Shown piece after piece: positions 7,660 to 16,523 of a stretch of 64,000 nucleotides of DNA. The notes under the pieces are model-generated. The model ran no database searches, had not been told where the DNA came from, and was given only the letters and a program-made list of their open reading frames with translations. Both the position numbers and the translations under genes were made by a program. Positions within the stretch are counted from its first letter, which is position 1. Each line of letters begins with the position of its first letter. This stretch comes from Thalassobaculum fulvum (GTDB lineage: Bacteria; Pseudomonadota; Alphaproteobacteria; Thalassobaculales; Thalassobaculaceae): contig NZ_BMZS01000010.1 of NCBI RefSeq assembly GCF_014652915.1, forward strand, positions 62,001-126,000, given 5' to 3'.

Positions 7660-9435
7660 ATGTGTGGATTGGCCGGCGAAATCCGGTTCGACGGGCGCTC
7701 CGCGTCGCCCGTCCGTCTTGCTGCCATGGCGGACGCCATGGTCACCCGCGGCCCCGACGCCGACGGACTGTTCCTGCAGAGCCGCCTCGGGCTCGCGCAC
7801 CGGCGGCTGTCGATCATCGACCTGTCCGAGCGCGCCCAGCAGCCGATGGTGGATGCGGAACTCGGCCTGGCGATCGCCTACAACGGGGCGATCTACAACT
7901 ACCGTGAACTGAAGCGCGACCTGGAGGCCGCCGGCTACCGGTTCTTCTCCGACGGCGACACCGAGGTGATCCTCAAGGCGTTCCACAAATGGGGACCGGC
8001 CTGCGTCGAGCGCCTGGCCGGAATGTTCGCGTTTGCCGTCTGGGAGCGCGGCAGCGGCCGGGTGACCCTGGCGCGCGACCGGCTCGGCATCAAGCCGCTG
8101 TACCTCGCCGAGGTGAAGGGCGGCCTGCGGTTCGCGTCGACCCTGCCGGCGCTTTTGCAGGCCGGCGACGTCTCGACCGAAATCGATCCGGTGGCGTTCA
8201 ACCACTACATGACGTTTCACGCGGTGGTGCCGGCCCCTCGCACCATCCTCAAGGGCGTGCGCAAGCTGCCGCCGGCGACCGTGCTGACGGTCGAAGCCGA
8301 CGGCCGACGCCAGGAGCGCCGGTACTGGGCGCCGGTCTACGAGACCCGTGACGACGAGCGCGGGCTCGGCGCCGAGGACTGGGCCGAGCGGGTGCTGGAG
8401 AGCCTGCGCACGGCGGTGCGGCGGCGGCTGGTCGCCGACGTGCCGGTCGGGGTGCTGCTGTCGGGCGGCGTCGATTCCTCGCTGATCACCGGGTTGATCG
8501 CCGAGCAGAGCGACGTGCCGCTGGAGACCTTCTCGGTCGGCTTCGAGACCGTCGGCGACGAGGTCGGCGACGAGTTCCAGTACTCGAACATCATCGCCGA
8601 GCACTTCGGCACGGTGCACCACCAGATCCGGGTCGACAGCCGCGAGCGCCTGCTGCCGTCGCTGCCGAGCTGCATCGCCGCGATGTCGGAGCCGATGGTC
8701 AGCCACGACTGCATCGGCTTCTACCTGCTGAGCGAGGAGGTCGCGAAGCGGGTCAAGGTCGTGCAGTCCGGCCAGGGCGCCGACGAGGTGTTCGGCGGTT
8801 ATCACTGGTATCCGCCGCTGCTCGACGACGCGACCGGCGTCGCCGACTACGCCCGGCTGTTCCGCGACCGCGACCACGACGGCTTCCTGGCTGCCGCCGG
8901 GCCGGCGCTGCGGAACGGCGACCATGCCGGGGCGTTCCTGGAGGAGGCGTTCGCGATGCCGGGGGCGGAGCGGACCATCGACAAGGCGCTCCGCCTCGAC
9001 ACCACGGTCATGCTGGTCGACGACCCGGTGAAGCGGGTCGACAACATGACCATGGCCTGGGGGCTGGAGGCCCGGGTGCCGTTCCTGGATCACGAGTTGG
9101 TCGAGCTCGCCGCCCGGATCCCGGCCGAGTTCAAGGTCGGCGAGGGCGGCAAGCACGTGCTGAAGCAGGCCGCCCGCCGGGTGATCCCGTCGGCGGTCAT
9201 CGACCGGCCGAAGGGCTACTTCCCGGTGCCGGCGCTCAAGTACATCCAGGGCGACACCCTGGAATACGTGCGGGACATCCTGAACGATCGCCGGGCCCGC
9301 GACCGGGGCCTGTTCGAGCAGGGCTGGCTGGACAGCCGGCTGCAGACCCCGGAGGCGCACATCACGGGGCTTGGGGGATCCGAGCTCTGGCAGGCGGCGC
9401 TGCTCGAGGCCTGGCTGCAGGCCCACGGGATCTGA
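7660..9435 (+). CDS. asnO: N-acetylglutaminylglutamine amidotransferase (asparagine synthase family)
   Basis: A 591-residue class II glutamine amidotransferase. The start is fixed at 7660 because the mature protein must begin MCGLAGE, Cys 2 being the glutaminase nucleophile. The N-terminal Ntn domain spans about 1-210; the synthetase domain carries the PP-loop LLSGGVDSS near residue 270. The next gene is the NAGGN dipeptide synthetase and the one after it the NAGGN-associated M42 peptidase, which fixes the role: it amidates N-acetylglutaminylglutamine to the osmoprotectant NAGGN, as AsnO does in Sinorhizobium and Pseudomonas. It starts the operon, with 19 bp to the next start. Generic AsnB activity is the alternative, but context argues against it. 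Confidence 0.92.
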   Translation: MCGLAGEIRFDGRSASPVRLAAMADAMVTRGPDADGLFLQSRLGLAHRRLSIIDLSERAQQPMVDAELGLAIAYNGAIYNYRELKRDLEAAGYRFFSDGDTEVILKAFHKWGPACVERLAGMFAFAVWERGSGRVTLARDRLGIKPLYLAEVKGGLRFASTLPALLQAGDVSTEIDPVAFNHYMTFHAVVPAPRTILKGVRKLPPATVLTVEADGRRQERRYWAPVYETRDDERGLGAEDWAERVLESLRTAVRRRLVADVPVGVLLSGGVDSSLITGLIAEQSDVPLETFSVGFETVGDEVGDEFQYSNIIAEHFGTVHHQIRVDSRERLLPSLPSCIAAMSEPMVSHDCIGFYLLSEEVAKRVKVVQSGQGADEVFGGYHWYPPLLDDATGVADYARLFRDRDHDGFLAAAGPALRNGDHAGAFLEEAFAMPGAERTIDKALRLDTTVMLVDDPVKRVDNMTMAWGLEARVPFLDHELVELAARIPAEFKVGEGGKHVLKQAARRVIPSAVIDRPKGYFPVPALKYIQGDTLEYVRDILNDRRARDRGLFEQGWLDSRLQTPEAHITGLGGSELWQAALLEAWLQAHGI

Positions 9436-9454
9436 CACGGGAGACGACGACGCC

Positions 9455-11260
9455 ATGAACGAACGTATTCAGACGGCCTATCGCCAGCGCCGCTCGCGGG
9501 CTCGCGACCGGGTGCGGCGGGCGTGGAACCCGGGGCAGGCGGAGTTGCGGGATCTCGATCCGCCGGACGACAACGCGGTCGTGCATTGCGGCTGGGGACG
9601 GCTGCTGTTCGGCCACACCTTCGACAGCGCCGAGGCGTTGACCGAGGCACTCCGCCAGGAGGCCCCGGACGAGCGCGACATCGCGATCTACCTGAGCGAC
9701 CCGCACGTCGTGCTGGCGCAGGCGCCGGAGGCGCTGTTCCTCGACCCGTCGCACACCTACCGGCTCGACCTGCAGCGCTACCGGCCGCGCCGCGACCGGG
9801 TGCCCGGCGTGTATGTGCGCCGTGTGCGCTCCGGCGAGGACGCGGCCGCGGTCAACCGGATCTACGCCAAGCACGGCATGGTGCAGGCCGACCGCGACTT
9901 CTTCCTGAACCACCGCGGCTCGCGCCACATCCTGCACCTGCTGGCGATCGACGAGGCCTCGGGCGAAGTGGTCGGCACGGTGACCGGCATCGACCATGTC
10001 CTGACCTTCGCCGACCCGGAACGTGGCTCCAGCCTGTGGTGCCTGGCGGTCGACCCGCAGGCCAGCCTGCCGGGCATCGGCGAGGTCCTGGTCCGGCACC
10101 TGATCGAGACCTTCCAGACCCGCGGCCTTGCGCAGATCGACCTGTCGGTCATGCACGACAACGAGCAGGCGATCGGGCTGTACGAGAAGCTCGGCTTCGA
10201 GCGGGTGCCGCTGTTCAGCATCAAGTACAAGAACCCGATCAACGAGAGGCTCTACTCGGCGCCGGGGCCGGAGGCGCGGCTCAACCCCTATGCCCGGATC
10301 ATCATCAACGAGGCGCGCCGGCGCGGCATCGGGGTGGAGATCGAGGACGAGGAGGCCGGGCTGTTCACCCTGACCCATGGCGGCCGCCGGGTCGCCTGCC
10401 GGGAATCGCTGTCCGAGCTGACCAGCGCGGTGGCGTTCAGCCGCTGCGACGACAAGTCCCTGACCTCGCGCCTGCTGAAGAAGCAGGGGTTCCGGGTGCC
10501 GGAGCAGCGCGAGGTCACGGACGACGAGGGCGACGAGGCGTTCCTGAAGCGGCACGGCCGGATCGTGGTGAAGCCGGCCAAGGGCGAGCAGGGGCGCGGC
10601 ATCGCGGTCGACATCTCGGATGTCGAGACCATGCGCCGCGCGATCGAGGCGGCCTATGCGGTGTCCGACCGGGTGCTGCTGGAGGAGTTCTGCGAGGGTC
10701 AGGACCTGCGCCTGATCGTGATCGACCACAAGCTGGTGGCGGCGGCGATCCGCAAGCCGGCCAGCCTGGTGGGTGACGGCGTCTCGACGGTGCGCACCCT
10801 GATCGAGAAGCAGAGCCGCCGGCGCTCGGCCGCGACCGGCGGCGAGAGCCGGATCCCGATGGACGGCGAGACCGAGCGCTGCATCGGGCTGGCCGGCTAC
10901 GACTACGATTCGGTGCTGCCGGCCGGCGAGCATCTGGCGGTGCGCAAGACCGCCAACCTGCATACCGGCGGGACCATCCACGACGTTACCCCGGTCCTGT
11001 CGCCGCGTCTGGCGCTGGCGGCCGAGGAGGCGTCGCGGGCGCTCGCCATTCCCTTGGTCGGATTCGATTTCCTGGTGCCGGACCCGGCCGGCGACGACTA
11101 CGTGATCGTCGAGGCCAACGAGCGTCCGGGCCTCGCCAACCACGAGCCGCAGCCGACCGCCGAGCGGTTCGTCGACATGCTGTTCCCGCACACCGTCGAC
11201 CGGTCGGCACGGTCGGGTGCGCATCGACAGGAGGAGGCGCGCCATGCCGCCGCTCGATAG
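9455..11260 (+). CDS. ngg: N-acetylglutaminylglutamine synthetase (GNAT + ATP-grasp)
   Basis: A 601-residue two-domain enzyme. Residues about 110-270 form a GNAT acetyltransferase (ending NEQAIGLYEKLGFERV), and about 310-600 an ATP-grasp ligase with IVVKPAKGEQGRGIAVD and LLEEFCEGQDLRL as nucleotide and metal-binding stretches. The fusion is the hallmark of Ngg, which acetylates glutamine and joins a second glutamine to it. AsnO then amidates the product. The ATG at 9455 follows GGGAGACGACGACGCC. The 3' end overlaps the peptidase gene by 17 bp, so the three genes form one translational unit. Confidence 0.92.
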   Translation: MNERIQTAYRQRRSRARDRVRRAWNPGQAELRDLDPPDDNAVVHCGWGRLLFGHTFDSAEALTEALRQEAPDERDIAIYLSDPHVVLAQAPEALFLDPSHTYRLDLQRYRPRRDRVPGVYVRRVRSGEDAAAVNRIYAKHGMVQADRDFFLNHRGSRHILHLLAIDEASGEVVGTVTGIDHVLTFADPERGSSLWCLAVDPQASLPGIGEVLVRHLIETFQTRGLAQIDLSVMHDNEQAIGLYEKLGFERVPLFSIKYKNPINERLYSAPGPEARLNPYARIIINEARRRGIGVEIEDEEAGLFTLTHGGRRVACRESLSELTSAVAFSRCDDKSLTSRLLKKQGFRVPEQREVTDDEGDEAFLKRHGRIVVKPAKGEQGRGIAVDISDVETMRRAIEAAYAVSDRVLLEEFCEGQDLRLIVIDHKLVAAAIRKPASLVGDGVSTVRTLIEKQSRRRSAATGGESRIPMDGETERCIGLAGYDYDSVLPAGEHLAVRKTANLHTGGTIHDVTPVLSPRLALAAEEASRALAIPLVGFDFLVPDPAGDDYVIVEANERPGLANHEPQPTAERFVDMLFPHTVDRSARSGAHRQEEARHAAAR

Positions 11261-12410
11261 ATCGGCCGAGGAGCGACTGCGGAGCTATGGCGACGCGTCG
11301 CGGACACTGGCGGCGATCGAGGGGCGCAGGATCCTCGACCACCTGCTGGAACTGGAGGCGATCCCGAGCCCGACCGGCTACACCGACAGCATCGTCCGGC
11401 ACGTCTGCGGCTGGCTGGACGGGCGCGGGATCGACTACGAGCTGACCCGGCGCGGCGCGATCCGCGCCAACCTGCGCGGCGAGGTCGAGAGCCCGGACCG
11501 CGCGGTGGTCGGCCATCTCGACACGCTCGGCGCCCAGGTCACGCAGCTGAAGGCGAACGGACGGCTGGCGATCCGGCCGGTCGGAACCTGGGCGGCGCGG
11601 TTCGCTGAGGGCGCGCGCGTGACCGTGTTCACCGAGGCCGGGCCGAGACGCGGGACGATCCTGCCGCTGAAGGCTTCGGGGCACGTCTTCGACCAGGAGA
11701 TCGAGACCCAGCCGGCGCACTGGGACAACCTGGAGATCCGGGTCGACGACCGGGTGTCGTCCAGCGACGACCTGGTCTCGCGGGCGTTCCACGTCGGCGA
11801 CATGGTCGCCGTCGATCCGCAGCCGGAGGTGACCGACACCGGCTTCATCAACGCCCGGCACCTGGACGACAAGGCCGGCGTGGCAGCGATGATGGAGGTG
11901 CTGTCGGCGGTGACCGAGACCGACGCCAAGCTGCCGGTGGACTGCCACTTCCTGTTCACGATCTCGGAAGAAACCGGTTCGGGTGCCTCGGCGGTGCTGC
12001 ACGGCGACGTCGCCGAGCTGCTGGCGGTCGACAACGCCACCGTGGCGCCCGGCCAGAGCTCGGCGGAGTACGGCGTCACAATCGCCATGGGCGACATGAC
12101 CGGGCCGTTCGACTACCACCTCACCCGCGGCCTGATCGACCTTGCCCGCCGCTACGGCATCGACCACCGGCGCGACGTGTTCAAGCACTACCGTTGCGAC
12201 GCCGCCTCGGCGATCGAAGCCGGCAACGACATCCGCACCGCGCTGGTGGCGTTCGGGCTGGACGCCAGCCACGGCTGGGAGCGGGTGCACATCGACTCGC
12301 TGGCGGCGCTGGCTCGGCTGGTGGCGGTGTATGTCATGAGTCCGCCGGTGGTTCAGCGCGACGAACTCCCGATCGGACCGCTGGACGGCTTTCCCGACAC
12401 CCAGGAATAG
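11244..12410 (+). CDS. M42-family metallopeptidase of the NAGGN system
   Basis: A 388-residue cytoplasmic aminopeptidase of family M42/M20 fold. Metal and catalytic positions are visible: VGHLDTLG, ARHLDDKAG, ISEETGSGAS and the late ASHGWERVH. The ATG at 11244 has an excellent GGAGGAGG site inside the end of the synthetase gene. This subfamily occurs beside asnO and ngg in many proteobacteria. It is thought to degrade or trim the osmolyte, perhaps when salt stress ends, but the substrate has not been shown to my knowledge. Confidence 0.9.
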   Translation: MPPLDRSAEERLRSYGDASRTLAAIEGRRILDHLLELEAIPSPTGYTDSIVRHVCGWLDGRGIDYELTRRGAIRANLRGEVESPDRAVVGHLDTLGAQVTQLKANGRLAIRPVGTWAARFAEGARVTVFTEAGPRRGTILPLKASGHVFDQEIETQPAHWDNLEIRVDDRVSSSDDLVSRAFHVGDMVAVDPQPEVTDTGFINARHLDDKAGVAAMMEVLSAVTETDAKLPVDCHFLFTISEETGSGASAVLHGDVAELLAVDNATVAPGQSSAEYGVTIAMGDMTGPFDYHLTRGLIDLARRYGIDHRRDVFKHYRCDAASAIEAGNDIRTALVAFGLDASHGWERVHIDSLAALARLVAVYVMSPPVVQRDELPIGPLDGFPDTQE

Positions 12411-12480
12411 CCTCGGTCCTGTCACCGGGACGAGCGGCACGCGCAGGCTGACGGTCGCGCGTGGTCGCTGCTAGAGTATC

Positions 12481-12520
12481 GGCGGCGGCGTCCCTGGGCT
12501 CCGGAGACCGCGCCGCCGCC
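12481..12520. terminator. GC-rich hairpin after the NAGGN operon
   Basis: GGCGGCGGCG (12481-12490) pairs with CGCCGCCGCC (12511-12520) around a 20-base loop. It lies 71 bp after the M42 gene and 35 bp before the next ATG, so it could end the operon or sit in the leader of the next gene. There is no clear T-run. Confidence 0.35.
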
Positions 12521-12555
12521 TGATTTGGAGCGCAACCGGCGATCGACGGGAAGTC

Positions 12556-13506
12556 ATGTCGGAGGAAGATCCGCGGCCGGAGCATCTGGCCTACGACCTG
12601 AACAAGGTGCTGTCGTCCATCGTGGGGCTGAAGAGCCACGTGCCGGAGGACGCCTTCACCGCGTCGATCCTGGGGACCGAGCGATCCGGCAACGGCGTCG
12701 TGATCCGGGAGGACGGCCTGATCCTGACCATCGGCTATCTGGTCACCGAGGCCGAGACCATCTGGATCACCGACAATCGCGGGCGGGCGGTGCCGGGGAC
12801 GGTGCTCGGCTACGACCAGGAGACCGGGTTCGGCCTGGTGCAGGCACTCGGCGCGCTCGACCTGCCGGCCCTCGAGTTCGGCGAGTCCTCGGCGGTGCGC
12901 GAGGGCGATCCGGTCATGCTCGCCGGTCACGGCGGACGCCGGGCCGCGGTCAAGGCCCAGGTGATCGGCGTGCGGGAGTTCGCCGGCTACTGGGAGTACC
13001 TGATCGACGACGCCATCTTCACCGCCCCGGCACATCCGAACTGGGGCGGCTGCGGCCTGATCGGCGAGGATGGCCGCCTGCTCGGGATCGGTTCGCTGTT
13101 CATCCAGCAGTCCCAGGGCGGGGGGCAGCCGGTCGACGGCAACATGGTGGTGCCGATCGATCTGCTGAAGCCGATCTACGACGACATGGTGGCCTACGGC
13201 ATGCCGAACCGGCCGCCGCGCCCCTGGCTCGGTCTGTACGGCACCGAGATGGAGAGCCGGCTGGTGGTGGCCGGGCTGAGCGACGGCGGGCCGGCGGACC
13301 AGGCCGACGTCCAGGTCGGCGACGTGATCGCCAAGGTCGACGGGCGCCCGGTCGGCAGCCTCGCCGACTTCCTGCGGCAGGTGTGGGCGGTCGGACCGGC
13401 CGGCAGCGCGATACCGCTGACCGTCGCCCGCGACGGCGAGCTGCTCGAACTGACCATCGAGTCGGTGTCGCGTCGGGAACTGCTCAAGGGACCGAAGCTG
13501 CACTGA
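12556..13506 (+). CDS. Trypsin-like/PDZ (HtrA-related) protein with lost catalytic triad
   Basis: A 316-residue protein with an HtrA/DegS-like order: chymotrypsin-fold domain (about 30-205) and a C-terminal PDZ domain (about 220-305, LVVAGLSDGGPADQADVQVGD). All three catalytic positions look changed: the His motif (LTNxHVV) reads LTIGYLV, the Asp region is QETGFGLVQ, and the Ser motif (GNSGGPL) is PNWGGCGL. No signal peptide or membrane segment precedes the domain, so it is predicted to be cytoplasmic, unlike true Deg proteases. It therefore most likely binds protein ends or acts as a chaperone or adaptor. It lies 145 bp after the NAGGN operon and 44 bp before the next gene. Confidence 0.8.
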   Translation: MSEEDPRPEHLAYDLNKVLSSIVGLKSHVPEDAFTASILGTERSGNGVVIREDGLILTIGYLVTEAETIWITDNRGRAVPGTVLGYDQETGFGLVQALGALDLPALEFGESSAVREGDPVMLAGHGGRRAAVKAQVIGVREFAGYWEYLIDDAIFTAPAHPNWGGCGLIGEDGRLLGIGSLFIQQSQGGGQPVDGNMVVPIDLLKPIYDDMVAYGMPNRPPRPWLGLYGTEMESRLVVAGLSDGGPADQADVQVGDVIAKVDGRPVGSLADFLRQVWAVGPAGSAIPLTVARDGELLELTIESVSRRELLKGPKLH

Positions 13507-13550
13507 GAAGCGAAGCCGGTGCCGGGCGCGACCCGGCCGGGGAGGGATGG

Positions 13551-14423
13551 ATGCGCATCGGGTTTCTCGGCCTGGGGCTGATGGGCGAGGGGTTCACGCG
13601 ACGGCTGGTCGAGCTCGGGCACGGCGTGGCCGGCTTCGACCCCAGGGCGGATCGAAGGGATGCCGCGGCGCAGTGGGGCGTGACCCCCGTCGGGAGCCCG
13701 GCCGAGGCCGCTGCCGGGGCCGACCTCGTCATGACCTGCGTGACCACGACCGACGACCTGGAGGAGGCGGTGTTCGGCCCCGACGGGGTCGCCGGATCGG
13801 TCGGGCGCGATGCCGTGCTCGTCGACTTCTCGACCACCGTGGTCGCCCGCACCAAGGCGATGGCCGAGCGGTTGCGGGCGGACAGCGGGGCCGGATGGGT
13901 CGATGCGCCGGTGTCCGGCGGGCCGCCGGCCGCCCGCGCCGGTGGCCTGGCGATCATGGCCGGCGGCTCGGACGCCGACATGGCGACGGTCCGGCCGGTC
14001 CTGGAAGGCCTGGCCGCCAGCCTCGTTCACCTCGGTCCGGTCGGCGCCGGCCAGGTCACGAAGATGGTCAACCAGGTGTGCGTGCTCACCAATTTCGTGG
14101 TGCTGGCGGAAGCCCTGAACCTGGCGGAGCGCGGCGGCGTCGACAGCGGCAAGCTGGTCGACGCGCTCGGCTCGGGCTATGCCGGGTCCAACCTGATGCG
14201 GGCGATGTGGCCGCGGATGATCGAGCGCGACTACGCGCCGGCCGGCTACCTTCGCCAGGTGCTCAAGGACCTCGACATGGTCCACGATCTCGCCCACGAC
14301 CTGAAGGCGGCGATCCCGATGTCGACGCAGGCCGCCGAGCTGTTCCGGCTGATGGCGGCGCGCGGACACGACGAGCTTGACGGCATCGCCGTGCTCAAGC
14401 TGTTCACCGGCGAGCCGGTCTGA
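13551..14423 (+). CDS. NAD(P)-dependent 3-hydroxyisobutyrate dehydrogenase-family oxidoreductase
   Basis: A 290-residue beta-hydroxyacid dehydrogenase. The N-terminal Rossmann motif is GFLGLGLMG, the substrate motif is DAPVSGGPPAARAGGLAIMAGG, and the catalytic Lys lies in GAGQVTKMVNQ. The ATG at 13551 follows GGAGGG. Such enzymes oxidise 3-hydroxyisobutyrate, tartronate semialdehyde, glyoxylate or related C3-C4 acids; the exact one cannot be decided. It precedes a TRAP transporter by 272 bp, so a shared organic-acid pathway is possible. Confidence 0.85.
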   Translation: MRIGFLGLGLMGEGFTRRLVELGHGVAGFDPRADRRDAAAQWGVTPVGSPAEAAAGADLVMTCVTTTDDLEEAVFGPDGVAGSVGRDAVLVDFSTTVVARTKAMAERLRADSGAGWVDAPVSGGPPAARAGGLAIMAGGSDADMATVRPVLEGLAASLVHLGPVGAGQVTKMVNQVCVLTNFVVLAEALNLAERGGVDSGKLVDALGSGYAGSNLMRAMWPRMIERDYAPAGYLRQVLKDLDMVHDLAHDLKAAIPMSTQAAELFRLMAARGHDELDGIAVLKLFTGEPV

Positions 14424-14459
14424 GGGACGGCCGGTCCGGCTTGCTTTCCGGCCCGATGA

Positions 14460-14469
14460 TTGTATACAA
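14460..14469. promoter_or_regulatory. TTGTATACAA palindrome, GntR-type operator candidate
   Basis: A perfect 10-bp palindrome with GT and AC half-sites, typical of GntR/FadR-family operators, lies between the dehydrogenase and the TRAP operon, about 226 bp before dctP. TRAP operons in alphaproteobacteria are often run by such regulators. No GntR gene is present in the window, so the regulator would be encoded elsewhere. Confidence 0.35.
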
Positions 14470-14695
14470 GTCGACGGTCGGCAATCCGTCGTACAACTTG
14501 TCGGGGCCCGCCGGTACGGTCAAACTCCTGTCCAGGCACCGGCGACGGGCCGGAGGGGAACGGGGCCGGCAACGGACGAGGCCGGCAGCGGAACGAGGAT
14601 CGTGGAAGGGGGGCACGACGTTTCGAGCAACCGATCGGACCGAACCGTCCTGGTAACGGCCGGCACAACGAACAAGACTCACAGCGGAGGACAAC

Positions 14696-15736
14696 ATGAA
14701 GTTCAAGACGCTCGTGCGCGTCTCCATGATCGTCGGCGCCTGTGCCGTCAGCCTCGGCGTCGCGCAGGCGGCCGAGGTCGAGGGCCCGAAGGTGTCGTGG
14801 AACATGTCGACCTGGGGCAAGGCCCGGGCCTTCACCGTCGGTCCGGAGTGGATTTCCCAGCAGCTGGCCGAGAAGACCGGCGGGAACTTCACCCTCAAGA
14901 TCCACTACGGCGAGGCGCTGTCCAAGGCGCGCGAAAACCTGGACGGCATCAAGATCGGCGCCTTCCAGTCCGCCCAGTTCTGCAACTTCTATCATCCCGG
15001 CAAGAACCCGGCCTGGATGGTCCTGACCATGCCGTTCCTGCCGCTCGGCGACCTCGAGCTGTCCATGCACGTCCGCGAGGCGTTGATGAACACGCCGGAG
15101 TTCAAGGCGGACATGGATAACTGGAACGCCATGCCGTACTTCTCGGCGCTGCTGCCGCAGTACGAGTTCCTCGGCCGTGGCCCGGCGCCGAAGACGCTGG
15201 ACGGCTGGAAGGGCATGCGGGTCCGCGCCGGCGGCGGCGTCGGTACCGCCATGGAGAAGCTGGGCGCGACCCTGACGACCGTGCCGGCGACCGACGTGTA
15301 CACCGGTATGGAGCGCGGCACCATGGACGCCGCCTCGTTCCCGTACACCTACTCGCACGCCGCCTACAAGATCCACGAGATCAGCAACTGGTTCACCTCG
15401 AACATGTCGCCGGGCACCTCCGAATGCGCCATGGTCCTGAACAAGGACGCGTACGCGAAGCTGCCGCCGCAGTACCAGAAGCTGCTGATGGACCTGAAGC
15501 CCGAGGCCTACAAGGTCCAGATCAAGGCCTATCACGACATCGACGAGAAGAACCTGCCGATGTTCAGGTCCAAGCTCGAGGAGATCGTCTACTCCGACGA
15601 GCAGCTCGAGGAGTTCCGCAAGATCGGCGGCAAGCCGGTGTGGGACCAGTGGGTGGCCGAGAACAAGGACAAGTTCGACGCCCAGGGTCTGCTGGACCTG
15701 ATCTTCGCGGAGGCCAAGAAGGCCGCCAACAAGTAG
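14696..15736 (+). CDS. dctP: TRAP transporter solute-binding protein (DctP family)
   Basis: A 346-residue periplasmic binding protein with a Sec signal peptide (cut after VAQA, about residue 25). Family features are visible: AWMVLTMPFLP, the conserved Arg of KGMRVRAGG that pairs with the substrate carboxylate, and ATDVYTGMERGTMDAA. The ATG at 14696 follows GGAGGACAAC. It delivers a carboxylate, probably an organic acid, to the DctQM permease genes that follow. The 124-bp gap before dctQ holds a hairpin, so the binding protein may be made in excess. Confidence 0.92.
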   Translation: MKFKTLVRVSMIVGACAVSLGVAQAAEVEGPKVSWNMSTWGKARAFTVGPEWISQQLAEKTGGNFTLKIHYGEALSKARENLDGIKIGAFQSAQFCNFYHPGKNPAWMVLTMPFLPLGDLELSMHVREALMNTPEFKADMDNWNAMPYFSALLPQYEFLGRGPAPKTLDGWKGMRVRAGGGVGTAMEKLGATLTTVPATDVYTGMERGTMDAASFPYTYSHAAYKIHEISNWFTSNMSPGTSECAMVLNKDAYAKLPPQYQKLLMDLKPEAYKVQIKAYHDIDEKNLPMFRSKLEEIVYSDEQLEEFRKIGGKPVWDQWVAENKDKFDAQGLLDLIFAEAKKAANK

Positions 15737-15755
15737 GCGAACGACCGCGTATCGA

Positions 15756-15787
15756 GGGAAGGGCCGCGCCTGGCGCGGCCCTTTCCC
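15756..15787 (+). terminator. Hairpin between dctP and dctQ (attenuator candidate)
   Basis: GGGAAGGGCCGCG pairs with CGCGGCCCTTTCCC (one bulged T) around a short loop, 20 bp after the dctP stop. The 3' arm has only a short T run. It is best read as a partial terminator or mRNA-stabilising stem that raises the ratio of binding protein to permease. Confidence 0.55.
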
Positions 15788-15860
15788 GCTTCCAGCCGGC
15801 CGGCTTCGCCGCGCTCGCCCGAGCCGGCGGCCGGGACTGCAAACGAAGGGACTCGGAGAC

Positions 15861-16523
15861 ATGACCCAGCCCCTGAACCTCACGCCCGAGCAGGCGGCGT
15901 CGGGGGGCCATACCGTGGATCGGTTCGACCGCGTGCTGCACGCGCTCGAGCGCGGCACCGCCCTGCTTTCCGCCTTCTTCATCTTCGGGCTGATGCTGGT
16001 GGGCGTCGTCCAGATCGTCGGGCGGACGGTCTTCAACGCACCGATCTTCGGCTACATCGACGCCATCGAGATGTCGATCGCGGTGTTCGCGTTCCTGGCC
16101 ATCGCCTACTGCGAGCGCATGAACGGCCACGTCCGCATGGAACTGCTGATCGGCAAGCTGCGCGGCCGGCCGCTCTGGCTGGCCGAAATGGCCGGCCAGG
16201 TCCTCGGGCTGTTCCTGATGGCAGTGCTGATCTGGTACGGCTGGGAGCACGCCATGCGGGCCTACGAGTACGGCGATTCGACGATCGACGCGCAGATCCC
16301 CTGGTGGCCGTCGAAGATGCTGATCCCGGCGGCCTTCGCACTGTTGTTCCTGCGCCAGCTGCTGAACCTGATCGGCTATGCGCGCCTGTTCCTCAACCCG
16401 GGCGCGGCGCCGGTGGCGGTTCCGCTGATCGCCGACGTCCGCGAACTGGCCGAGGAAGAGGCCGCGGGCGCCGGCGCGCTCGAAGACACCGACGGCGAGT
16501 CCAAGGGGAGGGCCGGCGCGTGA
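15861..16523 (+). CDS. dctQ: TRAP transporter small permease (DctQ family)
   Basis: A 220-residue inner-membrane protein with four predicted helices (around residues 30-55, 65-85, 105-125 and 150-170) and a polar, Glu/Ala-rich tail that is longer than usual. The ATG at 15861 follows GGAGAC. It pairs with the large permease, whose GTG start overlaps this TGA (GTGA), so the two are translated together. Confidence 0.9.
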   Translation: MTQPLNLTPEQAASGGHTVDRFDRVLHALERGTALLSAFFIFGLMLVGVVQIVGRTVFNAPIFGYIDAIEMSIAVFAFLAIAYCERMNGHVRMELLIGKLRGRPLWLAEMAGQVLGLFLMAVLIWYGWEHAMRAYEYGDSTIDAQIPWWPSKMLIPAAFALLFLRQLLNLIGYARLFLNPGAAPVAVPLIADVRELAEEEAAGAGALEDTDGESKGRAGA

